Shown in pieces: positions 1 through 6,643 of a stretch of 8,961 nucleotides of DNA; the stretch's first letter is position 1; every line of letters begins with the position of its first letter. The notes beneath the pieces were generated by a model that had not been told where the DNA came from, did not search any database, and saw nothing but the letters and a program-made list of their open reading frames with translations. Both the position numbers and the translations under genes were made by a program. The stretch is from JAVEYA01 sp034003745 (GTDB lineage Bacteria; Bacillota; Peptococcia; DRI-13; PHAD01), in contig JAVEYA010000091.1 in assembly GCA_034003745.1 (NCBI GenBank), forward strand, positions 1 through 8,961, read 5' to 3'.

Positions 1-646
1 CGTATACCTGCTGGGCCTGGGGCGCTTCTTTATGGCGCTGGGCGGCCTGGACGCCGGCAGCACCTTCGGCGGCATGGGTTCCAGCCGGGAAATGATGATT
101 TCCGCTTTAATCGAGCCCGCGCTCCTGGTCTCGCTCTTAACCCTGGGGCTCATGTCCGGCTCCACTTCCATTGACAGCATCATGTCCGTCAACCGGCAGG
201 GCAGCCCCTTATCCACCAATCCTTTTGCGCTGTTGATTCTGATTGCCCTGTTTATCATCCTGCTTGCGGAGACATCCCGCATCCCTGTGGATGACCCTGC
301 CACCCACCTGGAATTAACCATGGTCCACGAGGCCATGCTGCTGGAATACTCCGGCCGTCACCTCGCGCTGATGGAATACGCTGCGGTGATTAAGCAATTG
401 CTCTTCATGACCATCCTCGCCAACTTCTTTTTCCCGCTGGAGCCAAACATCCTGACCTCACCCTTTCTCTCCCTGTTTTTCGGGGTCATCCTCTATGTCC
501 TGAAAATAATGGTCATCGCCGTTTTCGTGGCAGTAACGGAAATCTGCACCGTCAAACTCCGTTTCTTCAGCATCCCCAACCTGGCGGCGATATCTTTTGT
601 GTTGTCTTTTCTGGGCTTCATGCAGTTTTTTATTATCGGGAGGTAA
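1..646 (+). CDS. HyfC/HycD-like (NuoH-family) membrane subunit of a group 4 hydrogenase-related complex, 5' partial
   Basis: This is the membrane subunit that, in complex I and group 4 hydrogenases, links the hydrophilic redox arm to the ion-pumping arm. The frame is open from position 2, ahead of the first in-frame ATG at 32, so the start lies upstream of the window; about 214 C-terminal codons are present. Two family signatures are visible: a loop reading LDAGSTFGGMGSSRE (positions 50-94), and a charged stretch beginning ETSRIPVDDPATHLELT and continuing through HEAMLLEYSGR (positions 269-355), rich in the conserved acidic and His residues typical of HyfC, HycD and EchB rather than of true NuoH. 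The remainder is several hydrophobic membrane spans. The stop at 644-646 overlaps the ribosome binding site region of the next gene, so the two are surely co-transcribed. Family assignment is firm; the exact name (Hyf, Hyc, Ech or Ehr) depends on the whole operon. Confidence 0.93.
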   Translation, partial: VYLLGLGRFFMALGGLDAGSTFGGMGSSREMMISALIEPALLVSLLTLGLMSGSTSIDSIMSVNRQGSPLSTNPFALLILIALFIILLAETSRIPVDDPATHLELTMVHEAMLLEYSGRHLALMEYAAVIKQLLFMTILANFFFPLEPNILTSPFLSLFFGVILYVLKIMVIAVFVAVTEICTVKLRFFSIPNLAAISFVLSFLGFMQFFIIGR

Positions 647-652
647 CCTCTG

Positions 653-1309
653 ATGGAAAGCTTTCTGGATTTACTTTCGGTGTCGCTTTTGATTTCAGCC
701 TTCGGCCTGACGGCCGCCAAAAGAATACGCTCCTATATCAAGGTCTTTCAGCTGCAATCCCTGCTCCTGGTGGCTTCCACCCTGACGCTGGGTTTACGTA
801 ATTTCCCAAACGAAGGCATCCTGGGCATTCTCTTTTTGGCTGTGGTTATCTTCATTCTGAAGGTCCTGGTCATTCCCAGACTTTTGAGCAACACTTATAC
901 CAAAGTGGAATATACCGTCGAAAAGGACTTCTTTATCAATATCCCCAGCGCTATTATGATTTGCGCGGCGCTGGTCATTCTGACCTACTTCACCATTCAT
1001 TCTTTGGACGGCCTTTTAAACGCCCGGCTCAAGTTTTATCTGGTCAATGCCCTGTCCGTGGTCTTAATCGGCCTCTTCTTCATGATTTCCCGTAAAAAAG
1101 CCATCGGACAGATCGTCGGCTTTCTGGTTCTGGAAAACGGATTGTTTGCCACCGCGCTCTTCTCCGCCAACGGGATGCCGATTATCGTGGACCTGGGCAT
1201 TCTGATCGACCTTTTAACTGCGGTGATGCTGATGGGTATGCTCGTTTTTAAAATCAATGAAACTTTTGATTCAATTAACGTGGATAGACTGAAAAATCTG
1301 AGGGGTTAA
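653..1309 (+). CDS. HyfE-like membrane subunit (NuoK-like C-terminal half)
   Basis: A 218-residue, very hydrophobic membrane protein of the HyfE family, close to the usual length of about 216. The ATG at 653 follows a GGGAGG ribosome binding site at 638-643 that overlaps the previous stop. The C-terminal half resembles NuoK: the segment GFLVLENGLFATALF (residues 156-170) carries Glu161, corresponding to a membrane glutamate of NuoK implicated in proton transfer, followed by NGMPIIVDLGILIDLL (173-188), where Asp180 stands where many HyfE proteins have Glu. The tail INETFDSINVDRLKNLRG (201-218) is a typical HyfE ending. It sits 6 nt after the HyfC-like gene and 1 nt before the HyfF-like gene. 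Its role in the family is as part of the ion-translocating membrane arm; it has no redox centres. Assignment is by motif and context and is strong. Confidence 0.9.
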   Translation: MESFLDLLSVSLLISAFGLTAAKRIRSYIKVFQLQSLLLVASTLTLGLRNFPNEGILGILFLAVVIFILKVLVIPRLLSNTYTKVEYTVEKDFFINIPSAIMICAALVILTYFTIHSLDGLLNARLKFYLVNALSVVLIGLFFMISRKKAIGQIVGFLVLENGLFATALFSANGMPIIVDLGILIDLLTAVMLMGMLVFKINETFDSINVDRLKNLRG

Positions 1310-1310
1310 C

Positions 1311-2774
1311 ATGGACTTATTGCTGATCCTTATTCCGGTCATTGCTTCGGGGTTATTCTGGACGACCGGCAGCAGAAAGAAACTGCATATCATCAATGTG
1401 GCGGGTTCCTTGGCGTTGCTTTTGGCTGCCGCAGCTGTAACCATCCGCCTGCAGAACGCCGGCGTCATCACCTATTCGATTTTGAACGGCTTCTTTTATA
1501 TTGACGCCTTAAACGCGCTGGTTCTCGACATTACCGCTGTGGTCAGTTTTCTGGTTTCGCTTTACTCCGTAGGCTATTTGAACAGCGAATATCCGGCCGC
1601 AGAAGACTTGAAGAGAATCAAACTCTATTACAGCCTGACTTCGGCCTTTATCTTTACGATGGTACTCGCCGCTACCACCCAGAACCTCGGCTTGTTATGG
1701 ATTGCCATAGAAGCGACCACGCTGGCTTCCGTCTTCCTGGTCGGCTTCTTCAACACCAAACGCTCCCTGGAGGCGGCCTGGAAATATATCATCATTTGCT
1801 CGGTGGGGATTGCCCTGGCCTTTTTAGGCATCGTCTTTCTTTACTATTCCGCTCACCTGATTCACAATACCGAATCAGCCCTGAACTGGTCTTTCCTGTC
1901 TGCCCAAGCGGGAAGCCTGGATTCGGGCGTACTGAAGCTGGCGTTCATCTTTATTCTGGTGGGCTTCGGCACCAAAGCCGGCCTGGCGCCCATGCATACC
2001 TGGCTGCCTGACGCCCACAGCGAAGCCCCCTCGCCGGTCAGCGCGCTCCTTTCAGGTGTACTCTTGAACAATGCCATGTACGGTATCGTCCGGTTTATGT
2101 CCATCGTCAATAAGAACCTGGGGGATTCTACTTACACCGGCCGCCTGATGATTGCCTTCGGCCTACTTTCCGTCGGCGCCTCCGTCTTGTTCATTCTGGC
2201 GCAGAAAGACTATAAAAGGACCCTGGCCTATTCCAGCATCGAGCATATGGGTATTATCTCTTTTGCCTTAGGATTATTTACGCCGGCTTCGCTTCTGGCG
2301 GCTTTCTTCCATATGTTCAATCACTCGCTCACCAAATCTATGCTCTTTTTGTGTGCGGGGAATGTCTTGCATAAATTCAAATCTAAAGAAATTATTTCTA
2401 TCAGCGGTCTTTTCAAAGCTATGCCGCTCACCGGCGGCGCCTTTTTCTTAGGGATACTGGCCATCGCCGGATTGCCGCCTTTTTCGATTTTCGCCAGTGA
2501 GCTGAATATCATCATCGCCGCCTTTACGTCCGGGCATATCGCAGTGGGCTCTGTTTTCACGTTCCAGATTGCGGCCGCTTTTGCCGCCATCGCTTACGCC
2601 TTATTCAGAATGTTTTTCGGCACACCTGCTGAAAACCATAACCATGAAGATAATCCCGCCGGCAATGCTGTGATCCTGGCCCTGCTTGCAGCCATCCTTA
2701 TCACCGGCTTCTATCTGCCGCCTTTTTTACAAACCCTCTTCGCGTCGGCAGCCAGAATTGTCTATGGAGGTTAA
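1311..2774 (+). CDS. HyfF-like antiporter-type proton channel subunit (NuoL/M/N family)
   Basis: A 487-residue polytopic membrane protein of the Mrp/NuoL/M/N antiporter-like family, the ion-pumping module of complex I-like enzymes. It starts at ATG 1311, 1 nt after the previous stop, with GAGGGG at 1300-1305 as ribosome binding site. The hallmark stretch GFGTKAGLAPMHTWLPDAHS (residues 218-237) is seen and carries the TM7-type Lys222; Glu134 in WIAIEATTLAS matches the TM5 glutamate; YKRTLAYSSIEHMG (301-314), HMFNHSLTKSMLF (334-346) and Glu397 in FASELNI also fit the conserved channel residues. All key charged residues appear present, so the subunit should be able to move ions. A short His/Asn/Glu-rich loop (HNHEDN, 443-448) precedes the last membrane span. 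Whether H+ or Na+ is carried cannot be told. HyfF, rather than HyfB or HyfD, is favoured by the position after HyfE. Confidence 0.92.
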   Translation: MDLLLILIPVIASGLFWTTGSRKKLHIINVAGSLALLLAAAAVTIRLQNAGVITYSILNGFFYIDALNALVLDITAVVSFLVSLYSVGYLNSEYPAAEDLKRIKLYYSLTSAFIFTMVLAATTQNLGLLWIAIEATTLASVFLVGFFNTKRSLEAAWKYIIICSVGIALAFLGIVFLYYSAHLIHNTESALNWSFLSAQAGSLDSGVLKLAFIFILVGFGTKAGLAPMHTWLPDAHSEAPSPVSALLSGVLLNNAMYGIVRFMSIVNKNLGDSTYTGRLMIAFGLLSVGASVLFILAQKDYKRTLAYSSIEHMGIISFALGLFTPASLLAAFFHMFNHSLTKSMLFLCAGNVLHKFKSKEIISISGLFKAMPLTGGAFFLGILAIAGLPPFSIFASELNIIIAAFTSGHIAVGSVFTFQIAAAFAAIAYALFRMFFGTPAENHNHEDNPAGNAVILALLAAILITGFYLPPFLQTLFASAARIVYGG

Positions 2775-2778
2775 GAAC

Positions 2779-4359
2779 ATGCGCACACTTATTGATAACC
2801 TGCGGCAGGTCTTTCCGGAACAATTCAATAATTATTCCATCCACAATGTCAATGAACTCCATGTCGGTGTGGACTCCCTCTATCTGCCGGACTTTTCCCT
2901 GCACCTGCACCGGGAACTGGAGGGGACGCTGGTCTCACTCTTTGCCAATGATGAGCGGCCTTTAAACGGGAATTTTGCGTTGTATTACGTCTGGGCCATT
3001 CGGAAGCGCGGCCTCTTTGTTATTCTTAATCTTAAGCTCGAAGCGGATAATCCCGCCTTTCCTTCACTGACCCGGCAGATCCATGCGGCGCACCTGTACG
3101 AACGTGAAATCAAAGACCTTTTTGGACTGATTCCCCTGGGTCATCCCGACCCCCGGGGCCTGATCTTTCACGGCAACTGGCCCAAAGGCCTCTATCCTTT
3201 ACGTAAGTATTTCACGCCGAAGAATAAGCCGGGATCCCTGAGCGCAACAGATGATTTCCAGACCATTGCCGGTGAAGGCGTCTATGAGATCCCCGTCGGT
3301 CCCGTTCATGCCGGAATCATCGAGCCGGGTCACTTCCGCTTCAGCGTGGCCGGTGAACCTATCATCAACCTGGAAGCCCGCCTGTATTATGTGCATAAAG
3401 GTTTGGAGAAGCAGGCCGAAGGCATGTCCATAGACCATTGCCTCTATCTCGCCGAACGCATTTCCGGTGATGAGAGTTTTGCCAATTCTCTGGCCTATTG
3501 CCAGGCTGTCGAAAAAATAGCGGGGATCCTCCTTCCCCCCAGAGCCGCTTATGCACGCATTATCTTTGCCGAGCTGGAACGTTTAAACAGCCATTTGGGC
3601 GACCTGGCCGGCATCTGCATCGATGTGGCTTACGGCTTCGCCGCTTTCCAATTCAGAATGTTGCGCGGCTGGTGCTTTCTTTTGACCGAAGAATTGTGCC
3701 ATAGCCGTTTTCTGCGGAACATCAACAAACCGGGCGGCATCCGCCGCGATTGCCTCACCGGCAAAGAAAAGCGTCTTCCGGAAGCCCTGGAGAAAATCAG
3801 AAAAGAGCTCACCGATACGGTTGGTATTATTAAAACCAATACCCTCTTCATCGACCGGGTGGAGAGCACCGGCGTCTTAACCCACGCCGCAGCCAAAGAC
3901 ATGAATGTGGTCGGTCCTCCCGGTCGTGCCGCGGGGGTAGATTTTGACCTTAGAAAGAACTTTCCCTACAGCAATTACGATACCCTTTCTTTTGACGTTC
4001 CCCGGCATAATAACGGCGACGTCAACTGCCGTATGAATGTGAAAATCGAAGAATGCTTCGCCTCTATCGAGATTATCCGGCAGGCCGCGGAAATGCTGCC
4101 CGCAGGCGAAATCTCTGTCCCGCTGCCGGAAACCATCAAGCCCTATACCGCCGCTTTGGGCTATTGTGAGTCGCCCCGGGGAGAAAACCTCCACTGGGTC
4201 ATGACCGGTGAAGACAATACCGTATACCGCTACAAGATCCGCACCCCTTCCTTTTGCAACTGGCCCGCGCTGGCGCTGGCCACAAGCGGCAACATTGTCC
4301 CTGATTTCCCCCTGATTAACAAAAGCTTCAACCTTTCCTACGCCGGAAACGATTTGTAG
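2779..4359 (+). CDS. Large subunit of hydrogenase-related (Ehr-type) complex: NuoC-NuoD fusion, HycE/HyfG-like, lacking NiFe ligands
   Basis: A 526-residue homologue of HyfG/HycE. ATG 2779 is chosen because GGAGG at 2766-2770 lies 8 nt before it; an upstream in-frame ATG at 2764 overlaps that site. Residues 1 to about 150 form the NuoC-like 30-kDa domain (AAHLYEREIKDLFGL, 103-117); about 165-526 form the NuoD/hydrogenase large-subunit domain, with GPVHAGIIEPGHFRF (174-188) and YYVHKGLEKQAEG (203-215). In active [NiFe] hydrogenases the metal is held by two CxxC pairs. Here the first (HycE-type ERVCGICGFAHS) reads ERISGDESFANS (226-237), with Ser229 and Glu232 in place of cysteines. The second (LDPCYSC) reads FNLSYAG (517-523), with Ser520 and Gly523. 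The protein ends 3 residues later, with no processed tail. It therefore cannot carry a normal NiFe site. This matches the group known as Ehr (energy-converting hydrogenase-related). The physiological electron acceptor is unknown. Confidence 0.93.
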   Translation: MRTLIDNLRQVFPEQFNNYSIHNVNELHVGVDSLYLPDFSLHLHRELEGTLVSLFANDERPLNGNFALYYVWAIRKRGLFVILNLKLEADNPAFPSLTRQIHAAHLYEREIKDLFGLIPLGHPDPRGLIFHGNWPKGLYPLRKYFTPKNKPGSLSATDDFQTIAGEGVYEIPVGPVHAGIIEPGHFRFSVAGEPIINLEARLYYVHKGLEKQAEGMSIDHCLYLAERISGDESFANSLAYCQAVEKIAGILLPPRAAYARIIFAELERLNSHLGDLAGICIDVAYGFAAFQFRMLRGWCFLLTEELCHSRFLRNINKPGGIRRDCLTGKEKRLPEALEKIRKELTDTVGIIKTNTLFIDRVESTGVLTHAAAKDMNVVGPPGRAAGVDFDLRKNFPYSNYDTLSFDVPRHNNGDVNCRMNVKIEECFASIEIIRQAAEMLPAGEISVPLPETIKPYTAALGYCESPRGENLHWVMTGEDNTVYRYKIRTPSFCNWPALALATSGNIVPDFPLINKSFNLSYAGNDL

Positions 4360-4389
4360 GGTATTGATAAACGGATAAGGTGATGTCAG

Positions 4390-5160
4390 ATGTTCAGCAT
4401 GTTAAAGAAAATAATCAAATATCGAAGCCAGACCCTGAAGTATCCCAAGGAACCTCTGGATACGACTTTCGTCTGGGGACGGCCGGAAATCTCCTCCTCC
4501 GCTTGCACCCTGTGCCGCAAATGTATAGAAGGTTGCCCCACCCAGGCAATTACGGTAAACGCGCAAAACGAAGCCGGCATCAATCTGGATGAATGCATCT
4601 TCTGCTACACTTGCGCGGAAATCTGCCCGGCTGCAGCCATTACCGTAAGCAAACATTTCGAGCTGGCGGCCGTTGACCGCTCCGATCTTCGGCATACCGC
4701 GCTGTCCGTCGAAGACGAAGCACTCCGGATAATTGCCAAAAAAATTGATGAAAAGGCCAAGAAACGCCTGGGCCGCAGCCTGCAGATCCGCGAAGTGGAT
4801 GCCGGGAGCTGCAACGGCTGTGATTATGAAATCAACGGGCTGAATAATCCGTTTAACGATTTGGAGCGTTTCGGCATTCATTTCGTGGCCTCGCCCCGGC
4901 ACGCCGATATGCTCCTGGTGACGGGGCCGGTTACCCGCAACATGGAAACCGCCCTCCTCCGGACTTATGAGGCTGCCCCCGACCCTAAGCTTGTTGTGGC
5001 TGTCGGTGCCTGTGCCTGCAGCGGCGGTATCTTCAAGGACGGCTATGCCTGCAAGGGGGGCGTCGATCAGACCCTCCCCGTGGACGCCTATATTCCCGGC
5101 TGTCCGCCCAGACCCCAGGCGATACTGTATGGGATCTTGAAGGCGCTGGAGCGGACCTGA
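4390..5160 (+). CDS. Fusion of 2[4Fe-4S] ferredoxin subunit (HyfH/NuoI-like) and small subunit (HyfI/NuoB-like)
   Basis: A 256-residue electron-transfer protein that joins two subunits usually encoded separately. Residues about 30-85 form a two-cluster ferredoxin domain: Cys39, 42, 45 and 49 (CTLCRKCIEGCP) and Cys69, 72, 75 and 79 (CIFCYTCAEICP). A charged, probably helical linker (about 105-130) leads to a NuoB-like domain: CNGCDYEI (Cys141, Cys144), GACACSGGIF (Cys208) and PGCPPRPQAI (Cys238), the complete ligand set for the cluster next to the active site (N2 or proximal). No membrane span or signal peptide is visible, so it would sit on the cytoplasmic face. It should pass electrons between a soluble donor, probably ferredoxin, and the large subunit site. 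The start is ATG 4390 with AAGGTG upstream; ATG 4399 (Met4) is an alternative. It follows the large subunit by 30 nt and is the last gene of the operon. Confidence 0.92.
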   Translation: MFSMLKKIIKYRSQTLKYPKEPLDTTFVWGRPEISSSACTLCRKCIEGCPTQAITVNAQNEAGINLDECIFCYTCAEICPAAAITVSKHFELAAVDRSDLRHTALSVEDEALRIIAKKIDEKAKKRLGRSLQIREVDAGSCNGCDYEINGLNNPFNDLERFGIHFVASPRHADMLLVTGPVTRNMETALLRTYEAAPDPKLVVAVGACACSGGIFKDGYACKGGVDQTLPVDAYIPGCPPRPQAILYGILKALERT

Positions 5161-5202
5161 GAATAAATCAATAAGCGTCAACTCTTCTTTATTTCATTAA
5201 AA

Positions 5203-5285
5203 TTTCATCAAAAACTTTATAAAAATACCGGTATTATAATATACAAAATACAATATATCGTATACAATAGAACTATTAAGGAGGA
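5203..5285 (+). promoter_or_regulatory. AT-rich promoter region and ribosome binding site of glutamate dehydrogenase
   Basis: The 131-nt gap between the hydrogenase-related operon and glutamate dehydrogenase is strikingly AT-rich. It contains a perfect TATAAT (5235-5240) suitable as a -10 box, but no convincing -35 hexamer 17 nt before it, so an activator or weak promoter is possible. The 12-bp palindrome AATACCGGTATT (5224-5235) abuts the -10 box. A second -10-like TACAAT (5263-5268) would leave almost no leader and is less likely. AAGGAGG (5278-5284) is a strong ribosome binding site that favours ATG 5292 over GTG 5286. No clear terminator for the upstream operon was found here, so read-through is possible. 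Confidence 0.5.
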
Positions 5286-5291
5286 GTGAAG

Positions 5292-6551
5292 ATGAGCACT
5301 GAACATTATAATCCGTATCAGACCATGCTGAATGTTTTGGATCAAGCGGCCGAGAAACTGGGCTTAAGTTATGATGATTATGTGGCCTTGCGTTATCCGG
5401 AAAGGGAACTGACGGTATCCATTCCTGTTGAAATGGATGATGGCAGCAAAGAAGTCTTCACCGGCTACCGCGTACAGCACTGCAGCAGCCGGGGGCCCTG
5501 TAAAGGCGGGATCCGGTTCCATCCCGAGGTAGACATTGATGAGGTCAAGGCTTTGGCCGCCTGGATGACCTGGAAATGCGCCGTAGTGAATATTCCTTAT
5601 GGGGGAGCCAAAGGCGCTGTGAAATGCACCCCCTCTGAGTTAAGCGAAAATGAACTGCGCCGCCTGACCCGGCGGTATACTGCGATGATTCTCCCCATTA
5701 TCGGACCGGAAAAAGATATTCCGGCGCCGGATGTCAATACCAATCCACAAATTATGGCCTGGATTATGGACACATTCAGTATGTTTAAAGGCTACGCCGT
5801 TCCCGGGGTGGTCACGGGCAAGCCGCTGGAGATCGGGGGGTCGCTCGGCAGGAATGAGGCTACCGGTAGGGGCGTAATGTTTAGCCTGCTGAATTATCTG
5901 AAGAAAAAAGACCTGAAACCGGAAGGGCTGCGGGTCGCCGTGCAGGGCTTTGGTAATGTCGGCAGCATCTCGGCGAGGCTTTTAGGGGAAAAAGGCTGTA
6001 AAATCGTGGCCGTCAACGACAGCCGCTGCGGACTGTATAAAGAAAACGGCCTGGACATTGAAGCCGCTATAAAATACAAAGCCGAAAACAAAACGCTTCA
6101 AGGGTATTTTGAAGAAGGAATAAAATATATCAGTGAGCAAGAACTGTTGACTTTGGATGTCGACGCACTGATCCCTTCCGCTTTGGAGAATCAGATCACC
6201 AAAGAAGTGGCGGAATTAACGGGCGCAAAAATCATTGTGGAAGGCGCCAATGGCCCCACCACCAATGAAGCCGATAAAATCCTGGAAAAGCGCGGCGTGG
6301 TCGTCATCCCTGATATCCTGGCCAATGCCGGCGGCGTAGTGGTATCCTATTTTGAATGGGTGCAGAATGAAATCTCCTTTATGTGGGAAGAGGATTACAT
6401 CAACGGGAATCTGGAAAGAGTCATGGAGAAATCTTTTAATAATGTCTGGCAAGTGCATGAGCAATATAATGTGACTCTCCGCATGGCAGCCTATATGGTA
6501 GCCCTGGAAAGAGTCGCCCGGGCCAAAAAAATCCGGGGCGTATTCCCCTAA
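5292..6551 (+). CDS. gdhA: Glutamate dehydrogenase (Glu/Leu/Phe/Val dehydrogenase family)
   Basis: A 419-residue enzyme, close to the usual hexameric bacterial form (about 420), catalysing reversible oxidative deamination of L-glutamate to 2-oxoglutarate and ammonia. The substrate domain shows PCKGGIRFHPEV (residues 69-80, Lys71), Lys95 in WMTWKC, catalytic Lys107 in YGGAKGAVKC (103-112) and Asp147 in PAPDVNTNP. The dinucleotide-binding fold shows GFGNVG (219-224), and Asp243 in AVNDS ends the second strand, which leans to NAD+ over NADP+ without proving it. VEGANGPTT (317-325) and ILANAGGVVVSYFEW (342-356) are further family signatures. ATG 5292 is chosen for its 7-nt spacing from AAGGAGG; GTG 5286 in frame is the alternative. 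It has its own promoter region and is followed by a carboxylate permease on the same strand, so a catabolic role is likely. The symbol is by family; gdhA, gudB and rocG cannot be separated here. Confidence 0.95.
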   Translation: MSTEHYNPYQTMLNVLDQAAEKLGLSYDDYVALRYPERELTVSIPVEMDDGSKEVFTGYRVQHCSSRGPCKGGIRFHPEVDIDEVKALAAWMTWKCAVVNIPYGGAKGAVKCTPSELSENELRRLTRRYTAMILPIIGPEKDIPAPDVNTNPQIMAWIMDTFSMFKGYAVPGVVTGKPLEIGGSLGRNEATGRGVMFSLLNYLKKKDLKPEGLRVAVQGFGNVGSISARLLGEKGCKIVAVNDSRCGLYKENGLDIEAAIKYKAENKTLQGYFEEGIKYISEQELLTLDVDALIPSALENQITKEVAELTGAKIIVEGANGPTTNEADKILEKRGVVVIPDILANAGGVVVSYFEWVQNEISFMWEEDYINGNLERVMEKSFNNVWQVHEQYNVTLRMAAYMVALERVARAKKIRGVFP

Positions 6552-6586
6552 AATCGGTTGGAAACTGCCGCAATACAATTTCCTTG

Positions 6587-6616
6587 ACTCCGCCATTGGC
6601 GGAGTTTATTATTTTA
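6587..6616 (+). terminator. Hairpin between glutamate dehydrogenase and permease; possible weak terminator
   Basis: ACTCCGCC (6587-6594) and GGCGGAGT (6598-6605) form a perfect 8-bp stem with a 3-nt ATT loop, followed by TTATTATTTTA. The T-tract is interrupted, so termination may be partial, letting some transcripts run into the permease gene, whose start lies 39 nt beyond the stem. It may also act as an mRNA-stabilising end. Confidence 0.55.
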
Positions 6617-6643
6617 AGTATTAACCTAAGGGAGGGGAAAGAA

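Noticed and set aside
1697..2011. Open frame of 104 codons on the plus strand inside the HyfF-like gene
   Set aside because: It is a +1/-1 frame shadow of a well-supported membrane protein, rich in Arg/His/Pro, with no ribosome binding site.
2686..2778. N-terminal extension of the large subunit to the ATG at 2686
   Set aside because: The extra residues overlap the end of the HyfF-like gene by about 90 nt and resemble an out-of-frame translation of it; a good ribosome binding site supports ATG 2779.
4030..4359. Possibility that the large subunit is a decayed pseudogene
   Set aside because: The frame is intact over 526 codons, other conserved positions are kept, partner genes are intact and tightly spaced, and both CxxC pairs are replaced cleanly with the tail also lost, which fits a functional Ehr-type protein better than decay.
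4402..5181. Long open frame (259 codons) on the minus strand lying opposite the ferredoxin/NuoB fusion gene
   Set aside because: It lies almost entirely antisense to a gene with clear iron-sulfur motifs, has no recognisable domain and reads as low-complexity Gly/Ala-rich sequence, as expected from the complementary strand of a GC-rich coding region.
6584..6643. N-terminal extension of the permease to the ATG at 6584
   Set aside because: It would be translated through the intergenic hairpin and the GGGAGGGG ribosome binding site; the 20 extra residues are not like the family.
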